Shown here: positions 1 to 8,540 of the stretch, piece by piece
Layout: the number at the start of each line of letters is the position of its first letter
How positions within the stretch are numbered: the stretch's first letter is position 1
Assembly (NCBI RefSeq): GCF_900111685.1
Contig: NZ_FOHX01000003.1
Span: 378,960-442,959 of the forward strand
Reading direction: 5' to 3'
Source of the DNA: Nonomuraea wenchangensis
Lineage (GTDB): Bacteria; Actinomycetota; Actinomycetes; Streptosporangiales; Streptosporangiaceae
Length of the DNA stretch: 64,000 nt
Notes under the pieces: generated by a model
Told to the model about the DNA's origin: nothing
Seen by the model: the letters and a program-made list of their open reading frames with translations, nothing else
Database searches by the model: none
Made by a program: the position numbers and the translations under genes

Positions 1-1396
1 CGATCCGGTGCTCCAGCCCGGCGGTGCCGGGGATCGCCCACGGCCGGGCCAGGGTCTCGGTGTCCCGCTTGAACGGCAGGAACGTGCCGTCCTCGCCGTT
101 GGGGGCGGTGGTGAACTCCTGCGAGATGTCCGGCAGGTCGGACACCTCCGGCAGCCGCCACGGCTCGGAGCCGTTGGCGAGGTAGCCGTCGGAGAGCAGC
201 ATGACCGGGGTGCGGTACTTGACCGCGATCCTGGCCGCCTCGATGGCGGCGTCGAAGCAGTCGCTCGGCGACATCGGCGCCACGACCGGCACCGGGGACT
301 CGCCGTTGCGGCCGTACAGCGCCATCAGCAGGTCGGTCTGCTCGGTCTTGGTCGGCATGCCGGTGCTCGGCCCGGCCCGCTGCACGTCCACGATGATCAG
401 CGGCAGCTCGGTGGTGACCGCCAGACCGACCGTCTCGGCCTTCAGCGCCACACCCGGGCCGGAGGTCGTGGTCACGCCGAGCGCGCCGCCGAACGCGGCC
501 CCGAGCGCCGCGCCGACGCCGGCGATCTCGTCCTCCGCCTGGAAGGTACGGATGCCGAACCGCTTGTGCTTGGACAGCTCGTGCAGGATGTCGGAGGCCG
601 GCGTGATCGGGTAGGAGCCCAGGAACAGCGGCAGCTTCGCCTGCACGCTCGCCGCGATCAGGCCGTAGGCGAGAGCCTGGTTGCCGGAGATGTTGCGATA
701 GACGCCGGGCGCGAGACGGGCCGGCTTGACCTCGTAGGAGACCGAGAACGACTCGGTGGTCTCGCCGTAGTTCCAGCCCGCCTGGAAGGCCGCGATGTTG
801 GCCTTGGCGATCTCGGGCTTCTTGGCGAACTTGTTCTCCAGGAACTTGATCGTGTGCTCGGTCGGCCGGTGGTAGAGCCAGCTCAGCAGGCCGAGGGCGA
901 ACATGTTCTTGGAGCGCTCGGCGTCCTTCTTGGACAGGTCGAAGCCTTCGAGCGCCTTGACCGTGAGCGAGGTCAGCGGGACCGCGTGCACCCGCCACTC
1001 GGCCAGCGAGTCGTCCTCCAGCGGGTTGGTCGCGTAGCCGACCTTCTGGAGGTTGCGCTTGGTGAACTCGTCGGTGTTGGCGATGATGTCCGCGCCTCGC
1101 GGCAGGTCGCCGAGGTTGGCCTTGAGCGCCGCGGGGTTCATCGCGACCAGCACGTTGGGTGCGTCGCCGGGGGTGAGGATGTCGTGGTCGGCGAAGTGGA
1201 GCTGGAAGCTCGACACGCCGGGAAGGGTCCCCTGCGGGGCGCGGATCTCGGCCGGGAAGTTGGGCAGCGTCGACAAGTCGTTGCCGAACTCCGCCGTGCC
1301 CGCCGTGAATCGGTCGCCGGTGAGCTGCATGCCGTCGCCGGAGTCGCCGGCGAACCGGATGATCACGCGGTCGAGTTGCTGGACCTGCTTTGCCAC
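1..1396 (-). CDS. korA: 2-oxoacid:ferredoxin oxidoreductase, alpha subunit (partial)
   Basis: N-terminal ~465 residues; the C-terminus runs off the window. KorA/KorB enzymes oxidatively decarboxylate 2-oxoglutarate (or related 2-oxoacids) to the CoA thioester and pass electrons to ferredoxin. The reading begins with the gamma-type domain (FAGDSGDGMQLTGDR near residue 15, LPNFPAEIRAP, MNPAALKANL) and continues into the pyrimidine-binding alpha domain (YPITPASDILHELS, QAEDEIAGVGAALGAA, TTTSGPGVALK). The GTG start at 1396 follows an in-frame TGA by two codons and has GAGGAGGA upstream, so no longer uninterrupted start is possible. It points away from the nuo cluster; reduced ferredoxin could feed a complex I that lacks its NADH module (inference). 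Confidence 0.93.
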   Translation of the reverse strand, partial: MAKQVQQLDRVIIRFAGDSGDGMQLTGDRFTAGTAEFGNDLSTLPNFPAEIRAPQGTLPGVSSFQLHFADHDILTPGDAPNVLVAMNPAALKANLGDLPRGADIIANTDEFTKRNLQKVGYATNPLEDDSLAEWRVHAVPLTSLTVKALEGFDLSKKDAERSKNMFALGLLSWLYHRPTEHTIKFLENKFAKKPEIAKANIAAFQAGWNYGETTESFSVSYEVKPARLAPGVYRNISGNQALAYGLIAASVQAKLPLFLGSYPITPASDILHELSKHKRFGIRTFQAEDEIAGVGAALGAAFGGALGVTTTSGPGVALKAETVGLAVTTELPLIIVDVQRAGPSTGMPTKTEQTDLLMALYGRNGESPVPVVAPMSPSDCFDAAIEAARIAVKYRTPVMLLSDGYLANGSEPWRLPEVSDLPDISQEFTTAPNGEDGTFLPFKRDTETLARPWAIPGTAGLEHRI

Positions 1397-1402
1397 AGCC
1401 GC

Positions 1403-1459
1403 TCAGTCCTCCTCGACGCGCCGGGGCGCGGTTGCATTGGGCGCGTTCTCTGTTTCCAT
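1403..1459 (-). other. 18-codon leader ORF in frame with korA
   Basis: A short ATG reading frame (METENAPNATAPRRVEED, stop TGA) sits immediately upstream of korA, in the same frame and separated from its GTG by only two codons. The korA Shine-Dalgarno GAGGAGGA lies inside its last codons. It could be a leader peptide allowing reinitiation, or a former N-terminal extension of KorA cut off by a TGA. Seen directly; function is inference. Confidence 0.4.
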
Positions 1460-1647
1460 GCTAGATCCTCGAAAGGGTCACGCGTTTGCAAGCCGCTGAA
1501 CGCGGGTAAACGCGGTGGGAGTCAGGGTGAGATCGGAGAACGTCGACGACACAGCCCGGACGCGAGCCTGCAGAGGTCGACATGCAGGCGGGCGAACAGG
1601 ACGGTACGGGTCACGAGCGCCAACTATACGTCCCTCCGACACATGGC

Positions 1648-3222
1648 CTAATTCAGGGGCTGCTTGCGTGACGGCTCACTCCCTGACCTGTACAGGCGTC
1701 CGGCCTGCATGCCGGCAGCTCCGTACAACTCTGGAACGGTGACGAAGGTGTAACCCTTCCCGCGCAGCCGCTTGACGATGTCCGGGACCGCGGCCACGGA
1801 CTCCTGGTGGATGTCGTGCAACAGAATGATCGCACCCGGATGCGCGCCGCGCACGCTTCTGTCCACGATGTCCTGGGTCGCGCCGCCCTGCTGGTCGAAG
1901 GCGTCCACGTCCCAGGTCACCAGCGGGAAGCCCTGCTCCCTCGCCACGTTGCGCAGCGTCCCGCTCACGGCCCCGTACGGCGGCCGGACCAGCGTCGGGG
2001 CCTGGCCGATGGCCGCGGCCACCACGTCACGGGTGCGCTCCAGCGAGTCGGCGATCTTGGCGGTGCCCGGCTTCGACAGGTCCGTGTGCGACCAGCTGTG
2101 GTTGCCGACGAGGTGGCCCTCGTCGCTCATGCGGCGCAGCAGGTCCGGCTGGGCGGCCGCGTTGCCGCCGACGACGAAGAAGGTCGCGCGGGCGTCCTCG
2201 CGCTTCAGGCTGTCCAGGAGCTCGGCGGTGTGGGGGCCGGGGCCGTCGTCGAAGGTCAGGGCCACGCACTTGGTGGCGGCGCAGTCGACGGTGCCGGCGC
2301 GGCTGCTGGCGGCGGGGGAACGCGGCGGCGCGGCGAACGGCCCGCCGGAGGTGTTGTCGGGTGTGCTGCCGGGCGTGTCGTTCCGCGGGCTGTCCGGCCC
2401 GTCACCAGCTGCGGTGGCGGTCAGTGGCGCGGTGCCGGTGGCGCGGCCGCTGTGGGCGGTGCCGTCGAGGGTCGCCTGCTGGGCCCGGTGGCCGAGCTCC
2501 GACAGCAGCGGAGCCGCCCGCCCCGCGGGCACGGCCACGGCGAGCCGGCCGAGCCCGCACGGCGTCAGCTGGCAGTCGTCGAACTCGACCACCAGGTCCC
2601 CCGCGCGGTTGAAGGCCATCGAGTCGAACTGGTCGTCGTCGGCCGTGACCGCGTCCCGCTCGACCTGCGCGCCGCGGTCCTTGAGCTGCTCCTTGACCAG
2701 CGTCACCAGCCGCCGCCTGGCGTCGTCGCCGGCGAGCAGGGCGGTGGAGCCGGTGGTCCTGCCGGAGCGGGGGTCGTACCAGAGGGTGCGGGTGGAGTTC
2801 TCCCAGCGCGCGCCCGTGAACTCGCCGGTGCGCAGCCGCACCGCGACCGCCTCGGGGGAAGCGGCGGCGAGCTGCCATTCGACGTTCAGCTCGGGCCGCG
2901 GCTCGGAGATCTCGTCGCCGGTCCGCGTACGGAAGTCGTGAAGCTGCCGCCGCGCCTGCTCGCGCAGCGTCTGCGCGAGCGCGGGCGCGCCGGCCAGCGC
3001 GGGATAGGTGATGTGCACGTAGCGCGGTCCGCGGGAGGCGTGGCCCTCGGTGAGCGTCTCGGCGGACAGGCCGGGGACGGCCGCCGGGTCGACGAAGTCG
3101 ATCAGCGTCGGCTCTGCCGGGACCAGGACGTTCCGCTCGGGGCCGGCGGCGGCGGCGAGGCCGCATCCGCCGGTCGAGAGGGCCAGCAGAGCGATTCCGA
3201 GGACGAACCGCTTGTTGTGCAT
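1648..3222 (-). CDS. Lipoprotein polysaccharide deacetylase (NodB domain)
   Basis: 524 residues. The ATG at 3222 gives a signal sequence with a Cys at residue 20 (LSTGGC), so it is probably a lipoprotein. Residues ~65-250 resemble the RsiV-type DUF3298 region found in extracytoplasmic proteins. A Ser/Thr/Pro/Gly-rich linker (~255-310) leads to a NodB/CE4 deacetylase domain with TFDDGP at 323-328 and HSWSHTD at 375-381, the metal ligands, followed by RPPYGA and LLHDIH. CE4 enzymes remove N-acetyl groups from peptidoglycan or chitin-like polymers outside the cell. It reads through to a much earlier position in the same frame, but that upstream part is antisense to nuoA and shows no coding logic. 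Confidence 0.88.
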   Translation of the reverse strand: MHNKRFVLGIALLALSTGGCGLAAAAGPERNVLVPAEPTLIDFVDPAAVPGLSAETLTEGHASRGPRYVHITYPALAGAPALAQTLREQARRQLHDFRTRTGDEISEPRPELNVEWQLAAASPEAVAVRLRTGEFTGARWENSTRTLWYDPRSGRTTGSTALLAGDDARRRLVTLVKEQLKDRGAQVERDAVTADDDQFDSMAFNRAGDLVVEFDDCQLTPCGLGRLAVAVPAGRAAPLLSELGHRAQQATLDGTAHSGRATGTAPLTATAAGDGPDSPRNDTPGSTPDNTSGGPFAAPPRSPAASSRAGTVDCAATKCVALTFDDGPGPHTAELLDSLKREDARATFFVVGGNAAAQPDLLRRMSDEGHLVGNHSWSHTDLSKPGTAKIADSLERTRDVVAAAIGQAPTLVRPPYGAVSGTLRNVAREQGFPLVTWDVDAFDQQGGATQDIVDRSVRGAHPGAIILLHDIHQESVAAVPDIVKRLRGKGYTFVTVPELYGAAGMQAGRLYRSGSEPSRKQPLN

Positions 3223-3387
3223 GAGTGTCACACTATGGTGCTGATCATCCTCTTTGGGGTGATTTGTAGGGAAGTGGCGGGGACTTTGACGGGTCTTGGG
3301 TTTAGCCGGCCTTCTGACGGACGCGGGCCCTGAGTTCCGTGGACGAGGGCCCTGGGTTCCGCGGACGCGGCGGGCTACGATCGCGAT

Positions 3388-3759
3388 ATGGACGGCTATT
3401 TCGGGTCGTACGTGCTGGTCGCCGCGCTGTTCGCCATCGGCGTCGCCATCGTGGCGGGGGCCCTCATGGCCAACCGCCTGCTCCGCCCGACCCGTCCCAC
3501 GCCCGAGAAGCTGACCACGTACGAGTGCGGGGTGGACCCCGTCGGCGAGGGCTGGGCGCAGTCGCAGGTCCGCTACTACGTCTTCACCTACCTCTACGTC
3601 GTCTTCGCCGTGGACGCCGTCTTCCTCTTCCCCTGGGCCACGGTCTTCGACGCGCCCGGCTACGGGCTGACGACGCTCGCCGAGATGTTCGTCTTCCTCG
3701 GCTTCATCGCGCTCGGCATCGTCTACGCCTGGCGCAAACGCGTCCTCACCTGGACCTGA
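3388..3759 (+). CDS. nuoA: NADH-quinone oxidoreductase subunit A
   Basis: 123 residues with three membrane helices (about 5-28, 64-85, 92-113) and the family signature YECGVDP in the loop after helix 1. NuoA is a small subunit at the junction between the peripheral arm and membrane arm of complex I. It is the first gene of the A-B-C-H half of the cluster; nuoB begins 42 bp downstream on the same strand. Confidence 0.95.
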   Translation: MDGYFGSYVLVAALFAIGVAIVAGALMANRLLRPTRPTPEKLTTYECGVDPVGEGWAQSQVRYYVFTYLYVVFAVDAVFLFPWATVFDAPGYGLTTLAEMFVFLGFIALGIVYAWRKRVLTWT

Positions 3760-3801
3760 AGTCCCGGGGTCACCTTTGCGGCGCGGTCGATCCGCGCGAG
3801 A

Positions 3802-4341
3802 ATGGATGACATGGCAGCGACGGATCTCCCGATGCCCACCGTGGGCCCGGTCTCGCGGCTGGCGCCCAAGCCGATGCGCTTCGTGCTCAACTGGGGCCGC
3901 CGCTACTCCCTGTGGGTGTTCAACTTCGGGCTGGCGTGCTGCGCCATCGAGTTCATCGCCACCTCCATGAGCCGGCACGATTTCATCAGGTTCGGGGTCA
4001 TCCCGTTCGCCAACGGGCCGCGCCAGGCCGACCTAATGATCGTCTCGGGCACGGTCACCGACAAGATGGCGCCCGCCGTCAAGCGTCTCTACGAGCAGAT
4101 GCCCGACCCCAAATACGTCATCTCGTTCGGCGCCTGCTCCAACTCCGGCGGGCCCTACTGGGACTCCTACTGCGTGACGAACGGCGTCGACCAGATCATC
4201 CCCGTCGACGTCTACGTCCCCGGTTGCCCGCCCCGCCCCGAGGCCCTGCTCCACGGCATCATGAAGCTGCAGGAGAAGATCGCCGGCGAACGGCTGAGCG
4301 ACCGCTACGTGTGGTCCAGGTCCCACGGGGAGGAGGCGTGA
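3802..4341 (+). CDS. nuoB: NADH-quinone oxidoreductase subunit B
   Basis: 179 residues. NuoB binds the terminal [4Fe-4S] cluster N2, which passes electrons to quinone. The ligands are visible: the CC pair in GLACCAIEF, Cys in FGACSNSGG and Cys in PGCPPRPE. An alternative start at 3811 would remove three residues. The stop overlaps the GTG of nuoC (GTGA), indicating translational coupling. Confidence 0.95.
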   Translation: MDDMAATDLPMPTVGPVSRLAPKPMRFVLNWGRRYSLWVFNFGLACCAIEFIATSMSRHDFIRFGVIPFANGPRQADLMIVSGTVTDKMAPAVKRLYEQMPDPKYVISFGACSNSGGPYWDSYCVTNGVDQIIPVDVYVPGCPPRPEALLHGIMKLQEKIAGERLSDRYVWSRSHGEEA

Positions 4342-4880
4342 GCGATCTTCTCGCCCGCCGTTTCGGCGATCGGGCGACCAGCACCGAGTCCTACGGCGAG
4401 CTCACCGTCGACGTCGCCCCCGCCGACTGGATCGAACTGCTCACCTTCGCCCGCGACGACCTCGGCCACGTCTTCTTCGACTGGCTGACCGGCGTCGACG
4501 AGCCGCCCGACACCTTCGTGATCGTCGCCCACGTCTACAACCCGGCCGCCCACGAACGCCTGCTGCTGCGCACCTCCGTCCCGCGCGCCGACCCCCGCCT
4601 GCCGAGCGCCGTCGGCGTCTACCGGGGGGCCGACTGGCACGAGCGCGAGACGTACGAGATGTTCGGCGTCGTCTTCGAGGGCCACCCCAACCTCGTGCCG
4701 CTGCTCCTGCCCGACGGCTTCGAGGGCCATCCGCTGCGCAAGGACTTCGTCCTCGCCGCCCGCGTCGCCAAGGCGTGGCCCGGCGCGAAGGAGCCGGGGG
4801 AGTCCGGCCACGGCGCACCGAGCCGCCGTAAGACCCTGCCGCCGGGCGTACCCGCCGATTGGGGCACGCCGCCCACCTGA
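4338..4880 (+). CDS. nuoC: NADH-quinone oxidoreductase subunit C
   Basis: 180 residues from a GTG overlapping the nuoB stop, with GGGGAGGAGG just before. The 30-kDa-subunit signature is present ([20 protein letters not shown], then [16 protein letters not shown]). The protein ends shortly after this domain with a Pro/Gly tail, and nuoH starts 20 bp later. The usual partner, NuoD (49 kDa subunit, part of the quinone site), is neither fused nor adjacent. Confidence 0.93.
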   Translation: MSDLLARRFGDRATSTESYGELTVDVAPADWIELLTFARDDLGHVFFDWLTGVDEPPDTFVIVAHVYNPAAHERLLLRTSVPRADPRLPSAVGVYRGADWHERETYEMFGVVFEGHPNLVPLLLPDGFEGHPLRKDFVLAARVAKAWPGAKEPGESGHGAPSRRKTLPPGVPADWGTPPT

Positions 4881-4900
4881 CCCCCGCTGGGAGCCGCCCG

Positions 4901-5845
4901 ATGCTGCTGCACGTGGTGTTGAGCTTCGCCGTCATCATCGTCGTGTTCCTGGTGCTGCCGCTCATCGTCGGGCAGACCGAGCACAAGGTCATGGCCCACA
5001 TGCAGTCGCGCCTCGGCCCCATGTACGCCGGCGGCTTCCACGGCTGGGCGCAGCTCATCGCCGACGGGGTGAAGTTCGCCCAGAAGGAGGACGTCATCCC
5101 GGCCGCGGCCGACCGCCGCGTCTTCATGATCGCGCCCGGGGTGGCGCTGGTGCCGTACCTGGTCGTGCTCGTCGTCATCCCCTTCGACCGCGACTTCGTG
5201 GCCGTGGACCTCGACCTCGGGCTGTTCTTCGTGCTGGCGGTCATGGGCGTCGGCGTGCTGGGCGCGATCATGGCGGGCTGGGCGTCGGCGAACAAGTACT
5301 CCGTGCTCGGCGGCATGCGCGCCGCCGCCCAGCTCATGTCGTACGAGCTGCCGCTGGTCCTCGCCGCCTCCTCGGTCGCGATGGCCGCCGGCACGCTGTC
5401 GATCCCCGGCATCGTCGAGGCGTGGCAGTGGTGGTGGCTGCCGTGGCAGGCGGTCGGGGGCGTGGTGTTCTTCGTGGCCGGGCTGGCCGAGCTGCGCCGG
5501 CCGCCGTTCGACATGCCGATCGCCGAGTCCGAGATCATCATGGGGCCGATGACCGAGTACACCGGCATGCGCTTCGCGCTGTTCATGCTGGCCGAGTACG
5601 CCGGGATCGTCGTGCTGTCGTTCCTGACCGCCGTGCTGTTCCTGGGCGGCTGGCACGGGCCGTTCCTGCCGGGGTGGCTGTGGACGCTGCTGAAGGTGTT
5701 CGCGCTGGCGTTCGTGGTGATCTGGCTGCGGGTGACGTATCCGCGGCTGCGTGAGGACCAGTTGCAGAAGCTCGCGTGGGTGGTGCTGGTGCCGCTGGCG
5801 TTGGGACAGCTCGCCCTGACCGGAGTGGTGAAGGTCCTGCTCTGA
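4901..5845 (+). CDS. nuoH: NADH-quinone oxidoreductase subunit H
   Basis: 314 residues with about eight membrane helices. NuoH forms much of the quinone-access channel. Family motifs are present: ERKVMAHMQSRLGP-like sequence (here EHKVMAHMQSRLGP), DGVKFAQKED, ELPLVLA, and the acidic loop AELRRPPFDMPIAESEI with MGPMTEYTGM. The ATG at 4901 is preceded by GGGAG at good spacing; an upstream in-frame ATG would overlap nuoC and gives a hydrophilic start. This is the last gene of the first nuo block. Confidence 0.94.
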   Translation: MLLHVVLSFAVIIVVFLVLPLIVGQTEHKVMAHMQSRLGPMYAGGFHGWAQLIADGVKFAQKEDVIPAAADRRVFMIAPGVALVPYLVVLVVIPFDRDFVAVDLDLGLFFVLAVMGVGVLGAIMAGWASANKYSVLGGMRAAAQLMSYELPLVLAASSVAMAAGTLSIPGIVEAWQWWWLPWQAVGGVVFFVAGLAELRRPPFDMPIAESEIIMGPMTEYTGMRFALFMLAEYAGIVVLSFLTAVLFLGGWHGPFLPGWLWTLLKVFALAFVVIWLRVTYPRLREDQLQKLAWVVLVPLALGQLALTGVVKVLL

Positions 5846-5982
5846 AGCCTTCCGCCGCTTTCGGACGTACCATCCTGAAAAGAGGACGAACGAGCTGGAC
5901 TGGGGGGTGAAACCGCCCCCGACGATCATTGACGTGCACGGCTCACGGGCCGGCACAAGACGGCTCAGGGGGTGGCGGCGAG

Positions 5983-6930
5983 GTGCGCGAACTCATCCCG
6001 GCGACCGGCGCGACAGCCAGGAGCAGGCGTCCCCGACTCTCGATGACCGCCGACGCGGGCACCCTGACCGTCACCGACCGCGCCTCCGGCGAGACGGTCC
6101 AGGTCAGGCCCGCCACTCTCTACCTCTACCACTACGAGCGCCCCGGCTCCGAGAAGCTTTATGGCGTGGCCGCCCTGGACGCCGACGGCCTCGTCCTGCT
6201 CGACCTGCCCGGCGGCTGGCACGCCCCCAGCCTGAAGGAGTTCGCCGCGCAGGCGGGGATCCCGGTGTCGGGGAGCCGCTACCAGAGCCCCGCCCACATC
6301 GGCGCGAACCTCGCGGCCCGCGCCCCCGGCTGGCGGCGCTTATCCGGCCTGCCCCGCCGCCGCCGGTTCACGATGGGGCACAAGGTCGCGGTCGTCGGCG
6401 CGGGAGTGGCCGGCCTGGCCGTGATGACGATCCTGGCCGTCAACGGGATGTGGTTCGCCTGGCGCGGTGTGTCCACCCTGGGCCGGATCCTCGTCGAGCT
6501 GCTGGAGGTGAAGTGGCTGTTCCTCGCCTTCTTCAGCCCGCTCCTCCTGGTGATGCGTCCCATCACCGGGCGGCTGCACCGCCGGCGGGTGGGGCAGGGC
6601 TCGATCGTCGGCCCGCCGTCGGGGCCGTACCTGGTGGGCCGGCAGCCGAGCACCCTGGAGGTCGCCGGGGGCGGGCAGACCCTCGCCACCCTGCGCCGGG
6701 GCCGCGCGCCCGGCCAGGCCAATGGGCTGCTCCTCTACCGCCACGAGGACCTGACCGGCCTGTTCATCCTGGACAGCCTCGGCAAGGCCCTCCACCACCT
6801 GCCCGGCCCGTGGCCGACGACCGACCTCGACCGCTTCGCCAAGCGCAACGACCTGACGCTGGCCGTGCACGGGTTGACGCACGACGAGTACAAAACCCTC
6901 GCCAAATCCACCAACTCCGGCACCCCCTGA
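5983..6930 (+). CDS. Membrane protein of unknown function between nuoH and nuoI
   Basis: About 315 residues from a GTG at 5983 with AGGGGGTGG eight bases upstream; an ATG at 6043 is the alternative start. A soluble N-terminal part (VTDRASGETVQV, YLYHYERPGSEKLYGV, LDLPGGWHAPSLKEFA) is followed by two hydrophobic segments (around AVVGAGVAGLAVMTILAV and LFLAFFSPLLLVM) and a soluble C-terminal half repeating the theme (LLLYRHEDLTGLFILDSLGKALHHLPG). The two soluble halves look internally related, each ending in a Leu-Pro-Gly segment. I do not recognise the family. It interrupts the nuo order. Confidence 0.6.
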   Translation: MRELIPATGATARSRRPRLSMTADAGTLTVTDRASGETVQVRPATLYLYHYERPGSEKLYGVAALDADGLVLLDLPGGWHAPSLKEFAAQAGIPVSGSRYQSPAHIGANLAARAPGWRRLSGLPRRRRFTMGHKVAVVGAGVAGLAVMTILAVNGMWFAWRGVSTLGRILVELLEVKWLFLAFFSPLLLVMRPITGRLHRRRVGQGSIVGPPSGPYLVGRQPSTLEVAGGGQTLATLRRGRAPGQANGLLLYRHEDLTGLFILDSLGKALHHLPGPWPTTDLDRFAKRNDLTLAVHGLTHDEYKTLAKSTNSGTP

Positions 6931-6980
6931 TGCCGGCCCCTGACACCGGCCCCGCTCTGGGTCCGTCGCCCCCGCCCCCG

Positions 6981-7096
6981 CCCCCAGCTTGGGCCGCCCC
7001 CAGCTTGGGCCGCCCCCAGCTTGGGCCGCCCCCAGCTTGGGCCGCCCCCAGCTTGAGCCGACCCCAGCTTGAGCCGACCCCAGCTTGAGCCGACCC
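6981..7096. repeat. Seven-copy 16-bp tandem repeat between convergent genes
   Basis: CAGCTT recurs at 6985, 7001, 7017, 7033, 7049, 7065 and 7081, exactly 16 bp apart. The first copies read CAGCTTGGGCCGCCCC and the last three drift to CAGCTTGAGCCGACCC. It fills the space between the stop of the unknown membrane gene and the stop of the convergent kinase gene. There are no spacers, so it is not a CRISPR. Confidence 0.95.
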
Positions 7097-7105
7097 CGGC
7101 CGCCT

Positions 7106-8389
7106 TCAGGCGATGATGGCCAGCATCACATCCGAAGCCGACGGCCGTTCGTCCGGCCGCTTGTTGAGGCACGACCCCACGATCCCCCGCAACCCCGGCG
7201 GAAGCGGCGACAGATCCGGGTGGACCGTGAGCACCCGGTTGAACACCGCCGGCACCGTGTCCTCCCCGAACGCCGGCCGCCCCGTGGCCGCGAACATCAT
7301 CGTCACCGCCCAGCTGAAGACGTCCGAGGCCGGCCCCACGGCCTCGCCCGTGAGCTGCTCCGGCGACATGTAGGGCGGTGTCCCCACCATCTTCCCGGCC
7401 GTCAGCGTCACCTGGTCGAGCCCGCGCGCGATGCCGAAGTCGATCACCCGTGGCCCGTCCGGCCCGATGAGCACGTTGCTCGGCTTGAAGTCCCTGTGGA
7501 CGACGCCCGCCTTGTGGATGGCCGCCAGCGCACCGGCTGTGGATAACGCCAGCCGCGTCAGCCCGTCCTCGTCCCGGGGCCCGTGCTTCTTGACCAGCTG
7601 CTCCAGCGAGGGCCCGTCCACGAACTCGCTCACGATGTAGGGGAACCGCCCGCTGATGTCGACGTCCAGGACCCGGGCCGTGGAGAACGTCGCCACCCGC
7701 CGTGCCGCCTCGACCTCACGGGCGAACCTGGCCCGTGCCGTCTCGTCCACAAGGTCGTGCAGCACCTTGACGGCGACCCGCGTCCCGTTGGGCGCCGCCG
7801 CGAGGTAGACCGCTCCCTGCCCGCCCCGCCCGAGCGACCTGAGAACCCGATAGTGCCCGATCCACTCGGGCTCGCCGGGCCGGCGCTGGTGGGTGGGCTC
7901 GGTGCCGCGCTGCTGAACGTTCATGGGCGGCGGCGTCGGGTGCTGGCCGCCCATGCCCGGAACGTGCCGTTGATCTCCCATGACCGGCATGTGCCGCTGA
8001 CCGCCCATAGGGGACACCTGCGTCGGACGCTGATGCAGGGGCGGATACATCGGTGGACGCAGCCGCGCCCGGACCATCCTCGGCACCAGCACCGCCGAAT
8101 GGACGACGCCGCCGAACCACGCCACGACCAGCCCCAGCGACACCAGGAACTCGAGCGGCTGCGGGATGTCCTCGATGTTGTCGTACGAGAGCGCGCCGAT
8201 CACGAAGGAGCCGATGCAGACGAGGTAAACCGAGGCGGCGACGGCCTGGAGGGCACTCCGCAGCCAGTATGCGGCGAACCCGATGGTGAACGGGGTCGCC
8301 AGCCCGCACGTGAACAGAGGCAGGCAGGCCCACACGACGGCGGCCGCCCACGCCCCTCCGCTCGGACGGACTGCTTGGCTGTGCTGCAT
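7106..8389 (-). CDS. Membrane serine/threonine protein kinase
   Basis: 427 residues. Three or four hydrophobic segments (about 14-43, 47-67, 79-102) come first, which is the reverse of the usual actinobacterial PknB layout. A linker at 113-160 contains a Met/His-rich repeat (MGGQRH, MGDQRH, MGGQH). The kinase domain follows at 179-427 with a Gly-rich loop (GRGGQGAVY), Lys 208 in [14 protein letters not shown] at 298-305 and DFG at 317-319, all intact. It lies on the opposite strand inside the nuo cluster, divergent from nuoI across a region with DnaA-box-like sites. Substrates are unknown; complex I is a location-based guess. Confidence 0.9.
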   Translation of the reverse strand: MQHSQAVRPSGGAWAAAVVWACLPLFTCGLATPFTIGFAAYWLRSALQAVAASVYLVCIGSFVIGALSYDNIEDIPQPLEFLVSLGLVVAWFGGVVHSAVLVPRMVRARLRPPMYPPLHQRPTQVSPMGGQRHMPVMGDQRHVPGMGGQHPTPPPMNVQQRGTEPTHQRRPGEPEWIGHYRVLRSLGRGGQGAVYLAAAPNGTRVAVKVLHDLVDETARARFAREVEAARRVATFSTARVLDVDISGRFPYIVSEFVDGPSLEQLVKKHGPRDEDGLTRLALSTAGALAAIHKAGVVHRDFKPSNVLIGPDGPRVIDFGIARGLDQVTLTAGKMVGTPPYMSPEQLTGEAVGPASDVFSWAVTMMFAATGRPAFGEDTVPAVFNRVLTVHPDLSPLPPGLRGIVGSCLNKRPDERPSASDVMLAIIA

Positions 8390-8440
8390 GGCGGGAAGAC
8401 TATCGCCCCGTCGTGGTTCATACCGGGCATGCGCTCAGCT

Positions 8441-8492
8441 TGTGGATAACCACCCCTCATTCTGTGGATGGCTGTGGAAAACCTGTGGACAA
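8441..8492. promoter_or_regulatory. Cluster of four DnaA-box-like sites upstream of nuoI
   Basis: Four copies of TGTGGANNA-like 9-mers lie within 52 bp: TGTGGATAA (8441), TGTGGATGG (8463), TGTGGAAAA (8473) and TGTGGACAA (8484). Read on the other strand, the first is TTATCCACA and the last TTGTCCACA, matching the known DnaA-box pattern of high-GC actinobacteria. The cluster lies between divergent starts of the kinase and nuoI genes. Further copies occur inside the kinase gene (7513, 7538) and nuoI (9669, 9699). DnaA binding is inference. Confidence 0.55.
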
Positions 8493-8540
8493 CGCCCCCG
8501 CTCATTCACGTGCGCGCCCACTTGCGCCATGATGTTGAAC

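Noticed and set aside
8..1651. 547-codon plus-strand open frame rich in Gly/Arg
   Set aside because: It lies wholly antisense to korA, whose conserved domains are unmistakable; long shadow frames are expected at this GC content.
3223..3978. Upstream extension of the deacetylase frame by about 250 codons
   Set aside because: It is antisense to nuoA/nuoB, has no domain, and the signal peptide begins at 3222.
6981..7096. CRISPR-like array
   Set aside because: The repeats are contiguous 16-mers without spacers and no cas gene is present anywhere in the window.
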